Assembly (NCBI RefSeq): GCF_000091045.1
Contig: NC_006686.1
Coordinates: forward strand, 1,072,501-1,135,000
DNA: 62,500 nucleotides
Origin: Cryptococcus deneoformans JEC21
Lineage: Eukaryota; Basidiomycota; Tremellomycetes; Tremellales; Cryptococcaceae
Reading direction: 5' to 3'
Of this stretch, positions 22,252 through 35,100 are shown piece after piece; position 1 is the stretch's first letter, and the number at the start of each line of letters is the position of its first letter. The translations under genes and the position numbers were made by a program. Below the pieces are notes generated by a model, which made no database searches, was not told where the DNA came from, and was given only the letters and a program-made list of their open reading frames with translations.

Positions 22252-25200
22252 TTACTGCCCTCTCTCAGGATCTGCCATCCTGATAACTTTCTTGTCGGGT
22301 CCACTGGTGTCAATACCCTGCATATCCAACGGGGTAATTAAGATATACTGTTTCCCATCACTCTCTCTGGCACCCTCCATTAGGTTCTTTGCAGCCACCT
22401 TTCGGTTCGCTGCATCTAGAAATACATCCCATTCGTCAAGAGCTCGGATAGGACAAGGAACAGTAGACCATAAGGCCAAAAGGAGAGACACCGTAGAAAA
22501 GGAACGCTCTCCGCCGGAAAGCGCTTTGGCACCTTTATAATGCGATATCTGTGTATAAGTGCCGTCCTGGGACTCCGTGGTCGTCTGGTTATGGATCTAA
22601 TTTGTACCTCATCAGACATTATCTTCGCTGCGGGTATACCGTTAACTTACAACCAACGACAGCTTCTCATGCCCATGGTCGAAGTTCAGCCTTCCTTCCA
22701 TTGCCCTAAAACTCTCAAACACGACGAAAGCCGTTTTGGCCCGGATAGCAATATGGCTGCGGGTTTGATGCCACCAAGTGTGTCTGTTGGTCATGGCCTT
22801 CCTAAGAACAATTCGGAGGAAATTCAGATCTTTGATGTTTTCATTCGCTTTCTGATATCGTTGCCTTTGGAGACGATATTCGGCGGTCAGCTCATCCAAA
22901 TTGACGCCGAGGCTACCGCAGTGTCAGATTGAACCACGACAAGAGATGTTAGACAGAACAACATACGCTTTGGAAGCTTCGGTGATGGACTGATCCAAGG
23001 CCTTTCGCTCAGCTTCCAGTTCCGCTGGCGTTTTGATGGTGTTGATTTTTTCAGGAGCATAGTCCAGTGCTTTATTGGTCCATTCCTGAAAGTCCACGGT
23101 TACACTTCACGTCCAAAGACCATACATGAAGAATCAATGCTCACCTGGACATTTTGCTCTAGATCCACCAAAATTTCCTCTGCCTCCTCAAGCTTGGTCT
23201 CGTAATTGATCAATGATTGGGCCCAGTGACTCTGCCGAGTCAGAATATTCGTTCTGCGCTGTACTTGGCTCTCTAAATTTTTCTTGATATAAACGTCAGT
23301 AGACATTATGTTCTAGACAGTGCTTAAAACACTCACCAGAAGCAATTCTTTTGTCGGAGCCTGGGCATCAAAAGCTGCTCGCTTTTGGACGACGTCCGCA
23401 TCTAGCTGTTTGATGACATCTTCCTGCTTGATGATGTCCGCATTATGCTCCTGCAGCTTCATTTCAAGTTCATTAATTCTTTCTTTCAAGTCCTTTTCAC
23501 GATGTTAGTATTTGAGCGGATCACTTATGGTGGAAAGCTCACGTCACGGATGGATTCGCTAGTATCGATTTCAGTTGAAGCCATATCTGCCAGCTTTCTT
23601 TTGGTCTGATCAAGATCTTTTTCTAAAGGGATCATTTTCTTCTGCAAATCGGTGATACCAGCCTATAGGTATTATTATATCAGCACGCGCGCAAAAGACA
23701 TGATGTACTATTGCCATACAGAAAGCTTGGCCATGTCTTGCTGTAGAGAAGCAATGCGATTTTCGGTCATAGAAGCGGAGTTGCACAGTTGTTGACATTG
23801 CGATTCGTAGTCTTGAAGTTGGGCTTCGCATTTCCTGCAGAACAAAAGTAAGGTTGATTCTAGTGACCAAAAGGAAAAGACTCACGCAATCTCACTTCCC
23901 ACATCCAGGGCAAAAAGAGGATTGCCTCGATATTTGTTAGTAGGTCCGGAGTGTCGATTTCTAGCATGTGTGAGGAGTAAGCGAAGACCAATTTTGAAAA
24001 CGGGGGATTACGTACGATTTAGTACCAGAGGTTGTCATTAGATCCGCGCAGTGGACTGTCACATACTGAGCAACGTTTTTGTTCAAGAGATCGTCCATCA
24101 ATCTGTTGCCTTCAATAAGAGTAGGTGCAAGCATAGTCTTCTCGATGTTATGATGATCGATTAGAATGCGAAGCACTTCTTCATTTTCGATCTGTGGAGG
24201 AAGTTGTATCAACAGCCGGCAAAAAAATAAACAACGGTATTAACTCACGCGCAACTTGCTCAATATAGTGGGGCCATGTCTGCTCAGGTCGCCGTTGGAA
24301 AAGTCAAACAATTCGCCAGAATGCCGATAGATAGTAGGAATGCGAGCTCCATCCCTTGCGGTAAAGTTGCCCGGACGATATCCTCTGAATGAATCTGATC
24401 AGCGAACACACGGTCATGTCTTCATTATGAGAACCTACCGCGCGAAATGCTTGCTCAGTATGTTGCTCAGCTTGACGCGGTCTTCATGGTCCCGGACAGC
24501 AAACGAGCAAAGTGCAGATCCGAGCATTACTTGAAGAACATCCGCGTAACGCATATCTTCAAGATGAACAAACATACCCATGGGGCCTATCGGTTTAGAG
24601 TGCTTCCAGTTTGTGCTGTTGATTTCCTCGAGCAGAGGTTCGATGTGAAGACCAAAAGCGGCTATTCTACTATTGGCTTGTCTACTGATATTTTGTATCT
24701 GGCGTTGCATTTGAGCTTTTGACTGATTTACATCCCTTAAATTGGCGTTGATCGACTGCAGTTCCTCTTTAGCTCGTTTTTGAGCTTGAAACTTGTCGTC
24801 ACGTTCTCTTTCACGGGCAGGTCGCTCAAGCTGTAGTTTGCTCAATATATCCTCAGCTTTAGCCCGACGTTGGAGAAGGCGTCTGCGCTCCTCCTGCTGT
24901 TCCGGCTCATTGAGGCGGAGTTGTTCCTCAATTTTTCTTTCGAGTCGCTCAAGCGTACTTTTTTCTGAGATAATCTTTTCCTCAATCTCCGCAACGGAGC
25001 TCTGTGAACGAATTAAAGGTTGCCTTTATCCGCAAATTAGAGAGACTGACCTGCATTGATCTGAGCTCTTTGCTAGCCTCTTGAGACCTGGCTTTGGCTT
25101 GCCTGACAGCCAAAGCAAGTGGTTTCGAAGATTCATCAAGATTCTTGAGATCACTTTCTGTCTCCAAGATCGCATCATTTACTTGGGGCAACTCTTTCTG

Positions 25201-26628
25201 CGCCATACATATTAGCGAATATCTCTCTTATCGGGACAGAAAGAAGGAAATTCGCCTCACATCAGTTTTGTGGATCTCTTCTTGGACCTTTTCTATCTTT
25301 TCCCGTAATTCGAGGACGTCTGATTTTTTCTCGTCTCGAGCCTGAGTATCATTGTTAGTTCCGTACAAGACAGGTTGTTACTGCTTTTACTTTTTCTTTC
25401 TCGATAACATAAGACCATGCTAGCTCGATTAAGAGTTGTTTGTTCCTTCTTTTTTGCCTCATGACCTTTTTGGACGCTTGAATCTTTCGTTTGTAGCTCT
25501 CAACTTTGGCCTTCAGGTCTGGAAGAGCTTCTCGTTGTCGCTTAATGAAGTTAACAAGTGACTCAATGTTCTGGGAAGACGCTTCATATGATTCAAGCAG
25601 ATTCGAAAGCTGAGTACCGTTCAAAAAAAACTGAAGATGACTGTTAGTATCCGCCTACTAATACTCGAAGGTTCAAGTGAGACAAACTTTGTACAGTTTG
25701 GAGGGGTCTGCATTCTGTAGGAAACTTCGAGATTGATCTTGAGTTAAGACTGTGAGAGGCGAGTCGATGTTGATGTTGAAATAGTCGGAGATAGAAGTGA
25801 GCTCAGATCTCTTGTTTGCGATTGTTTTGCCATCTTTTGACGCCTTAAATTTATATCCGGAGGAACCATTGGAATGTATAGTTCGTTCGATGACAATGTT
25901 AGGATTGTAGACTTCGGGACGATAAGCAGAATCGCCAGAGTTGGCCAAAGTAATGGTGATGACAGCACGCTCTGCACCTGTGCGTATCAGATCTTTAAGA
26001 CCAGTTCCGCGGCCGGTGAGATTGGCCTTGCCACCAAGGGCTACTGCAATGGCAGTCAGAACTGCGGATTTACCACCTTAAGAATTGTATTAGCTGTGAT
26101 TTATGGTCGAGCTTAGACATAAACCCACTTCCGTTGTGGCCGACAACAAAATTCATCCTCGGTCCGAAATCAACAGTCAAGTGTCGGTGACACATGAAAT
26201 CAATGAGGGATATGGACTTGATAATACCAGCTGAAGAAGCAGACTGATTTTCCAATCAATATACTCTGGCCAAGCTGTAATCCAACTAGTCACTTACTCC
26301 AACATAACCTTTCTGGCTTCTCCTCAGATCCGAATAAGCGGCGAGTAAAGCTTCTTCTTCATAGCTGGGTTCTTCGTACTCCGATTCGTCACTTGAATCA
26401 TCCATATCCATACCCGCATCATCATTGTCAGAGTTGAAATCTGATGAGGAGATATCACCCGTGCCAGGTTCCGTTTTGGCACGTTTAAACTATTATAACG
26501 CGTCGCGTCAGTACGGTACTAGGGTGCGCGACAAAAAAAAGGCGCACCTGCGAACTCTGGTGAGGACGTGCCAATTCGTTATCGGAATCAAGCTGGTCTA
26601 TTTGACGTCTTGATCCTGTGCGCGCCAT
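22252..26628 (-). CDS. SMC6: Structural maintenance of chromosomes protein 6
   Basis: ATPase core of the SMC5/6 complex, which acts in recombinational DNA repair and rDNA and replication-fork stability. From the ATG at 26626-26628 the minus strand encodes an acidic N-terminal extension (SDFNSDNDDAGMDMDDSSDE) and AGIIKSISLIDFMCHRHLTV. The Walker A P-loop is split by an intron: FVVGHNGS then GKSAVLTAIAVALGGKANL. GTGLKDLIRTGAERA and the Q-loop region SPLTVLTQDQSRSFLQNADP follow. Long coiled-coil segments, a hinge near 24000-24250 (VTVHCADLMTTSGTKSYVIP) and more coiled coil come next. The C-terminal ABC signature GAKALSGGERSFSTVSLLLA and Walker B/D-loop ALDEWDVFLDAANR end at stop 22252-22254. Fifteen or so short introns. 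PIRALDEWDVF-type Walker B favours SMC6 over SMC5. Confidence 0.93.
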
Positions 26629-29305
26629 TCTAAAGAGGTGGGGTAAATGAAGATGATGGATGCAGAATATGACAAAAGGCTGAGATGATGGGACCGTGTG
26701 GTCAATGTCTAATAAAGTCAGGTGCCTTCGCGCGTTGGACAAAGAACCGACCGTGGGAGAATTACTTAGAGCAGTCCCGCGACTCGCGATTTCTCGGCGG
26801 ACGCTGCGCTGTTGTAATAAATAATAATCGTCGAGTCTGCAACACTCATTGTACTAGCAGGGGTATTCCATCGTAGAGATCAACGACTCTCGACAACCGA
26901 ACCTTCAGAAGCTATATTTCCTAGCAACTCTATTGCTACTGAGCCAACATGAACAACAGGGGTGTAGGCCAACGTCAAGATAATACGTCCCATGCCAATT
27001 TGCGGTTGGGGGTTCGAGCCCCGCCGGGGGCCTTTTTTAATTTTTTTTAGCTCAACTTTCACACGCGATCACGTTCCGAGGCGCCACCAATGGCGACAAG
27101 AGCACAATTTCGATGGAAGTAATTTGTCTACCGTCAAACTAATACATCCAATCAACTAACATCGTTCAGTTGTTATGAGCAGTTGATTATTTGTATCTCG
27201 AGGTAACTACATAACAACCCAAACCTCGTTCACGTTGTTACTCTGTACTCTTAAATTGGCTGAAAAGGATGATGCGAGTATTTTGGTGCGGAGATTATCC
27301 TTCTATTAGTAGGCGGAGGGAGGGTCATTATTATAGATACGTACGAGAATTCATCTTCACAGGCAAATTCTTCCCGCTATATATGCTAATATCTCTGGTA
27401 TACAACTAAACCTCGCCTCATCTTCCCATACTCACTCAATCCTTAATCATAGCCCCCCGCTGACAACGCTCTGTGAGCCTAGCCTAGCCTCATCTCCCCT
27501 AGATCTCCAAATCGATCTGTGACAGACATTCAGAGACGAGAACAAACTAAAAGCGGCCGAAATTATTGTTCACAACAGAGTCAAAACTCTTCTTCTTCAT
27601 CGAACCGGCGGATGCTCGATTTGGAAGGTCCTTCCTAGATTTAGTCAACTTGATTCCTCAGAGTATCAATATTTAGTGGTCGTCCCGACACGTTACTGTT
27701 GTATGTTATATGTGTAGTATATAAAGTAATTATGATGTTCATGTCATTATTATATTTCGTTATTATGCTAATACTACCGTACGTATGCGAAGGAAACGCG
27801 AAACACGCGACGAATTAATAAGTTTTAAAAACGCGAGATGAGATATGAGGTTCAAGTATCGGCGTGGTTCAAGGACTCAGGATTCGAGGGATCGAGAGTT
27901 TTGACATTTTATGATCGGAGGTCGTGAGACTGGATTCTGGTTCCTGGTTCCTAACTTCTGACTCTAGCGCGTGCCCTATTACCCTTACGCGTGAAGCGTG
28001 AACCGCGGCGTTGTTGTCACGAGTCACGATAGGGTTTGGTCGAAAATAAAAGACAGAATATTTATGTCGTTGGAAGCAAAGACGTCAATCATTCTTCGTC
28101 CTGCCTACCCATCTCAGCAGCTCTCCGCCCCCTTTTCCCTTTTTCTTTTTCCCTTCTTTGGCAGTCATTTTACGGTGCAAGTCAATACCCGAACTTCTCA
28201 ACATCTATCTGTTTGATTCGACCTTCCAACTCGTCGGTTGACTGGTTCACCGCGTTACGCCCACCCGGCTTTCTCCATATCTAGTCAACTTTGCTCGTGC
28301 TGTCTACCTAGCCAGCCCCGCTCGCAACACTCCTTTATCTATTTCTCCAGGTCGCTAGTCGTCTTTGAGCCTTTGATCGCCCACGCCGCTTTTTTCACCC
28401 CTTGCCCTTTTTACGACCTTATACACACTCCAAATCATCCGTCTTTCGCCCTCGGTTTTTACTGCAATCATTGGTTATCAAGTGCCAGCAGTAACCACAT
28501 ACCTTTTCTCGGCTCCGATTATACATCGATTTATATCACGAATCTTACAACCTTTACGAACGCCGCTTACGTCTACGCCTCTGTTGGTATCGAATTCCTC
28601 GACGCGACACGATTCGACAACGCGTACACTGAGCTTAAATTTCTTTCAGTCTACGACTTGACGATCTTGTCGATTAGTATACAGCATAGCAGAGCACAGT
28701 AATTGTCAGGAGTCGTTTGCCAACATCACACTGATTGATTAGTGTAAAAAGGTGAGTGTTCCTTGAGCTGTGATCTGGTTCCGGGTTGGCAATTGTGTGG
28801 GTTGTGGATTGATGGTTCATGTAAAATGCAACCGTTCTGACGCGGCTGCAGCTTGCAGAGAGCAGGACATGGGGATGATAGCTATCCGTCGCGTGATGAT
28901 GTCTTTGAAGGCAATTGACGGGCAACCCTTTCTCCTTTAACATCTGGCGACTGCTTTCTGGCGTAACGCAAGTGCAATCTTCCTTGCGAGCTAGCTCTCG
29001 TACTGCTAGCCATTTACCTTTGCCATCCTTGAGCGCTTGACCTCTCGGCTGACTCACTTGTTTCCTCACAGATTAAAAACCGCCGTTGTCGTCAGAGCTC
29101 AACATCCACACACCATCCTTTGATCGTGCCCCGTGCTCAACGCGCCACCTCCTGTCTTTGCAACCACAAAGGATCAATCATTGAAGAGTGGTTCCCGATC
29201 TACGCCTCTCATCTTTCCCAACTATTTCTTTACAGAGACACCCAGGTTCTGGTAATCTGAGTATAGGATAGCGCGAAGCAGGACTCGCCCTCAGTCAGTA
29301 TTTTA
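26629..29305. other. Long non-coding stretch, 2.7 kb, including probable leader of the next gene
   Basis: No supported protein. 27000-27052 holds a tRNA B-box-like segment followed by T-runs. 27500-27860 is AT-rich without features. From about 28000 to 29305 the sequence looks like a long 5' leader of the gene at 29306, with a candidate 5'-UTR intron 28752-29071 (AG|GTGAGT ... CCTCACAG, 320 nt). Short upstream ATG frames are present there. Confidence 0.4.
27000..27052 (+). other. tRNA 3'-half-like relic (B-box plus T-run)
   Basis: Contains GGTTCGAGCCC, close to the B-box consensus GGTTCGANTCC, then CGCCGGGGGCC and two T runs resembling pol III terminators. No matching 5' acceptor strand (it would be about GCCCCCG) lies within 100 nt upstream, and the T-stem has one mismatch. 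So this is not called as a functional tRNA. Confidence 0.3.
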
Positions 29306-30910
29306 ATGATGTCGGAAGCTTTCCTTCTATCTACCCATTCGTACGCCCCATCCTCCCCTGATCCCACTCATCTCCGCCTTCTTGCCTTTTCAGTCGCAGA
29401 AGCTGCTTTACAGTCTGATCCCAACTCTCCGCCCATCTCCCTGACTATGGACAAAGCACCTGTTCTGCCAGAAATCCCGCATAACTTATGTGACTGGCCT
29501 ATTCAGGTGGAAGATGTCGAGGAAGACTGGATTGAAGATCGATGGCGCGACACAGAGCATGAAAGACGGACTCAATGGGAAATGGGCCAAAAGGAAACGG
29601 GGATGAAGAAGTGTGAGTCATGCGAGTCCCTATTGGTGTCATGAACTTCAAATAGCTGATGGGAGGCCCCAGCTGCTCTCGGGAAAATACTGTCAGGAAG
29701 TCCCTTCTCTCCCTCATACTACGGCTTCAGTCTTCCTCGCAATTCGTCTCTGGCAGCGACTGCGTCGGACTGTGTCTGGGACGATCTTTATGAGAGACCC
29801 AAAATTGCTTCCGGAAAGCCAACAAAAGAAATCAGGAGACAGCGTCTTCGGTCTTGCACTCACTTTACGGACCCATGTTCTTTCTTGCCAACTTCGTCTC
29901 AACCCGATCGGCGGCACCCATCTCCCGATTTTGAGCCCCGTCTTGCTGCAAGGAAGTGCTCGACCCATCCGGGGCAGGGGCCAGTCAGCAACAAACATTC
30001 AAGTATAAAATCTGATATGTTTCATCCTAACCAACCTATTGACTCCCCTCCTTGTACAAATGTACGCCTTCCGAGTCTTGCTCAGATACACGCCAAGATG
30101 GGTTCTCCAGCTCGCCAACAAAGTGCATCTGGAATGGGCGCCGTCCGTATGGATACTTCTGAATCCATTGAAATTTTACAGACTCCAACTGAGGAATATA
30201 CTTCCTCACGCATCGAAGCCCGTCTGGCTTTATCCACGGTTCTCCATCGTCGACCTTCTACTCCTCCGAGCCCAGTTACTATGTCCGCTGTGTCATCACC
30301 GAAAGAGAAGGAAGCACCGCGCCTAGCGCCTTTTTTGCGTGAACGCACCAATGGTCGTATATCTGGTCGACCTTCCTCCATGCCCCCAATGACGTTTCCT
30401 GCTGAACATATGACTTCATTGGCAGATCTTGGGAAAAGTCATTATACTCCACCAAAGTCCGCAGTGATGGTAACTCCTCCGAAAAATCGATACAAATTTG
30501 AAGGTGGAGGTGACGTTCCTGAGCCTGTTCGCCCCCCTCTTATCCAGTCTATATCCGGCGGCACCCCGGTCTCTCGTATTGGTGGTTCAAGCTTTCCACA
30601 CATGACTACTACTCCATCCTCTGAGCGGACAGCCGTCTCTCCGACATACATCACTTCCCCCACCGGCAGTGCTAGCTCAACAATGTCTATTCCCAGAATT
30701 ACATGCACTCCCGCACCTGTCAAGGTTGTAAAGGATGGATTAGAGATTGATTCTGACGAGGACGAAGGTGATGTTGTTCTTTTTGAGGCGGATACTTGCG
30801 GCTCCGAACGAGGAAAACCGTCCTTGTTGCAAGCGGCACAGGAAAAAGAAAGGGTGGCGCGAGCCGCCGCTATGAAGAAAAGGCTATTACAACGCCGAAT
30901 GTCCAATTGA
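29306..30910 (+). CDS. Uncharacterised Ser/Pro-rich, mostly disordered protein, 514 aa
   Basis: Not recognised. Two coding exons, 29306-29612 and 29673-30910 (60-nt intron, branch-like CTGAT, acceptor CCCCAG), 515 codons with stop. The N-terminal third has an acidic Trp-rich patch (CDWPIQVEDVEEDWIEDRW). The rest is rich in Ser, Pro and Thr with many SP/TP dipeptides (TPPSPV, YTPPKS, VSPTYITSPT), so it is a likely substrate of proline-directed kinases. Near the end are an acidic run (EIDSDEDEGDVVLFEAD) and a basic amphipathic helix (RVARAAAMKKRLLQRRMSN). The Met at 29309 or the Met at 29450 could be used instead of 29306. A long transcribed leader with an intron would put this gene under elaborate translational control; that is inference. 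Confidence 0.7.
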
Positions 30911-32141
30911 AGCTTTTGTGCTTCTCATCTTTACCAATATTTTGTGGTAATTATATAGTCTGTAGATGGACAATGGGCCTAGAGCCAAGAAGAATGAAGC
31001 GGGCTTCTTCATGTTGATTGCTATATTCATGCGGTAATCATGTGATACACATTTGTTCTTTGTTGCGTGATGTCGCCATCACATTGCATTTAAGTGTTTT
31101 TTCTAATAAGAAATCTAAGAGACGACCTCTATTCCTATTATGCAGTGAGCAGCGACACCTAGCAAAAATCATCGCTGCTTTCTTTGTCGTCTGCGAATGA
31201 AGCGTGCTGTCAACCTCACTTGCATTGAAGAGTTTTTAGTTAGATTATATGTCGATAGCCATCGTCGTTGCTCCGGCAAAATAAAATAACAATACTCGTA
31301 CTGGTGTGATTGGTGGAGCGTAGCAGCCAGCTGTATTTTGTACTCCTCATACAACAGTACGTAGTAGTAGTACCGTAGTAGAGGCCGTGTAAAAGGTCCC
31401 GTCAAATACCGGCTGTGTTCGGGCTACATTCGGGCTCTGTTCGGCAACAATTTTGTAGTGTCTGAATGGAATAATTTGTTCTGAACAAACACGGAAATTG
31501 ATGACCTATTCTGCATGATTTACCTTTGTACAGACGGACGTTGTTATCAACAGCGAAGGAAAAAGAACGAAGAAACAGAACGAAGTTCAGCAACACCAGC
31601 CACCGACGCGCCGCTCTTATTGATTGCAAAGCAGTTATATGTTTTTATTTATTTATTTCCTATTCAACGCGTTAGAAAAGGGCCAAGCCGAAAAGAGGCG
31701 CAGCTTCAATCCGGGATACGTATTCGATCTGCTACACATTTGCTTATTTCAAAGCTTACAAGTAAGACGCGTCGGTTTTGACGGACAGTTTACAGCGGTC
31801 TCCTTTCATCGTTTCTTTCCTTTCGATAACTCGTTCTTGGGCTTTTTCCTGAAACATTCAAAAGCGGAATGCTGGGGCAATAATCACGCACAGGGTGAAG
31901 CTCCCATAGGCCGAACAAGCTTCTCTGGGCGAAATAAGCATTAACCACGCAACAAAGCTGCCCCTGTCTGCACGTGGAGAACAGAAAGGGAGACGGATCG
32001 CGTCTCTGCAAGGCGCTACTATCACACATACTATCATTGTAAGACCTTTTCTTGCTGCGCTTGATTTGTTACCCACCAGGTTTGACTATAGGATCAGATC
32101 AGAATTCCCTTATCAAGTCACGGCAATTTTTTACATCCGTC
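30911..32141. other. Intergenic, 1.23 kb, upstream of flippase gene
   Basis: No supported exon. Includes short GTAGTAGTA-type repeats at about 31361-31382 and three irregular copies of a TTCGGGCT/TTCGGC unit at about 31416-31447. Confidence 0.45.
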
Positions 32142-35100
32142 ATGACTTCCTCCTCCACTTATCAATCTCACGGCCAGCCGTCAACTTCCACAACACACCT
32201 TTCTGCTCGTCTTTCCTCCCGCTCCTCTTTTGAACATCAAGGTACAGATGATGAGAGCCTTGATGTCTTCGATCCAATGTCCATTGATCCCGATTTACGC
32301 TTAAGAACTGTCAAGACAGCGCACTCGGTTCTCGCGGAGTCAATCCGCTCGGAAGCCCTCGCTGAAAAAAGGGAGAAGCGGAGACGGCTATTCAGGTCCA
32401 TGAAGAGGAAAGCATCTGATATAGGGAAAGGCACGCTGAAGCGCAAGGGGCCTGCTGGTGATAACGGAAAGCCGGACTCTGGGAAAACAGAGGCGGGCAA
32501 TACAGATGCTATATCAACTGCAGGATCTTTGACATCTCAGCCTCCACCGATTACTCCCCCTGAACACCAACACCAATCCGGAAAGACAAAAGGCAAGGCA
32601 AAAAATCGAAAAGCGGAACTTCCCCGGCGAACTGTCTACGTTAACATTCCTCTTCCGTCATCCCTTCGCAACTCCCAAGGCGAGCCTGTAGTCAGATATG
32701 TCCGAAACAAGGTTCGAACATCCAAATATTCCTTGATAACGTTCATTCCCAAGAATCTTCTGGAACAGTTTCGTCGTGTCGCCAACATTTATTTCCTATT
32801 TCTCGTGATCCTCCAATTATTTTCAATATTTGGAGCACCCAACGCGCAGATTGGGATGCTACCTCTTTTGGCGATTTTAGGCATGACGGCTATTAAGGAT
32901 GCCTTCGAGGACTGGAGAAGAGCGAAATTGGATAATGAGGTGAACAATTCTGCAACAACAAAATTGGGGGCTTGGAAAAATGTGAATCAGCCAAAGGATC
33001 CCAGAAATTTCGTGGAGAAACTATTTGGGCTGGGACCTAGTAAGTTCCATTCCCTAAATGGTTTTTGTTCGCAAGCGCTGACTATATACCTTGTTATAGA
33101 CCCGAACAAGACATCAAAAGGCGTCCAAAAGCTCCGAGCACGTGAGGCAAATCAAGGTAACCAAATGGTGCTCGATTCCCGTAGGGCGGAGGAGCAAGAC
33201 CCACTTGAAGACTTGGCCGTTAGCGACAAAGAATCCTATCCTCTTGGTCCTATGTCTCGTGCGGAGTTTTCCACAGTCTCGGCGGTAGATTCAACCTCTG
33301 ATTCTTTAGCTCTCGAAGGGTATCGCCGGTCATTCTCGGCCGGGATATCTAGGTCAAGTCTACCTAGCATGATGTCTAGGAAAAGCGTCGGTGTCGTGGA
33401 CTGGAGCAGGTCTGTACCAGGAGCTGCGCAATGGGAGAGGACCCTCTGGTGTGTGCCATCGTGTTAATATACTTTGAATGAGACTAACAGTGTGCGATTC
33501 GTGACAGGAAAAAGCTTGAAGTGGGCGATTTTGTTCTTCTGCGCGACAATGAACAAGTTCCGGCGGATGTCATTGTTTTATCCACTTCCAATGCGGACGC
33601 CCTTTGCTTTGTTGAGACCAAGAACCTTGATGGAGAGACGAACCTCAAAATTAGACGTTCTCTAAAAGCTACTTCAGCCATCACTTCAGAAGAAGATCTT
33701 GAGCACGCGCATTTCGTGGTGGATTCTGAGGCGCCCCATGCCAATCTTTATTCTTACAACGGTGTGTTGAGATACACTCCCACAGACCAGTACGGGAAGC
33801 AGATGGAAGAAAAGCAAGAAGCAATCACCATCAACGAGTTATTACTGAGGGGCTGTACGCTAAGGAACACAAAATGGGTGATCGGGATGGTGATTTTCAC
33901 AGGATCAGATACGAAAATCATGCTTAACGGCGGAGAGACACCGTGAGCAACCGTCATATCGTTTTACAAATGAGTGTTTACTAAGGAAGGTCTCAGATCC
34001 AAGCGAAGTAAGATTGAAAAGGAAACCAGTAAGTATTTACTCTTTTGAAGGGGATCTTGATCTTCTGCTAATCTCAGCTGTCAGACTTGTGAGATAACCC
34101 TTTCTATTGCTGCTTCCCAACCCAATTAACTTCCTACAGCAATGTCATGATGAACTTCGTTGTTTTGCTAGTTTTATGCCTCATTACGGCCATCCTTCGT
34201 AAGTCGACCGAGTGTGAATCCACGCTGACGCGTAATCCTCAGATGGTTGGTATCGCTCTCTGTCCGGTACCAGTGCCGACTGGTATGAACCCGACGCTGA
34301 GGCCAGTGACAATATATACGTTGACTCTGTCATAATCTTTTTGTAAGCATGGCATTCATTGTCATTGAAACACTAGTGATCCATACTGATTCGTGGTAGT
34401 TCTTGCCTGTTGATCTTTCAGAACATCGTTCCTATATCTTTATATATCACTGTAGAGATTGTTAAAACAGTAGGTTGCTTGTTGTGGACAAGTTTATGGT
34501 GGAACACTGATCATGTCCGTTTTTTCAGATTCAGGCATATTTCATTTTTCAAGACGTTGAAATGTATTACGAACCTTGTGGGTACCAATGAATTAGTGAA
34601 ACAAACATACACTTAGAATTTCCTCACTAGACGACACCCCTTGCGTGCCGAAGACCTGGGATATCTCGGATGACCTGGGTCAAATTGAATACATTTTTTC
34701 CGATAAGACTGGCACGCTCACACAGAACATCATGGAGTTCAAGAAATGTTCCATCCACGGCGTGCCTTTCGGAGAAGGTATGACAGAGGCGATGATGGGT
34801 GCCAAAAAACGGGATGGGCAAGACATCAGCACAGCAATGGAAGATCAGGAAGACGAGCTCCAAGTTCTCAAAGAGAAAATGCTGGAACTTATGACCGGTG
34901 TCATGGACAATCGGTATTTACGTCAAGACAAACTAACACTCATCGCCCCTGATCTCGTTCAACATCTTACCACTCCTTCCGATCCTCTACGCTCCCCCAT
35001 AATTGACTTTTTTCGGGCTCTCGCTGTCTGTCACTCTGTCCTCGCTGACACTCCTGATCAGTCCAAACCCTTCGAGCTTGAGTACAAGGCCGAAAGCCCT

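Noticed and set aside
27000..27052. Functional tRNA gene
   Set aside because: B-box and T-runs exist, but no matching acceptor 5' strand or anticodon arm was found.
28238..28702. 154-codon plus-strand frame
   Set aside because: No start context, no motif, and it lies in a probable pyrimidine-rich leader. Open by composition.
33034..33120. Reading through the flippase intron at 33040-33099
   Set aside because: The intron is 60 nt with no stop, so the frame stays open. But GTAAGT and ATAG ends are good and the read-through adds unconserved residues.
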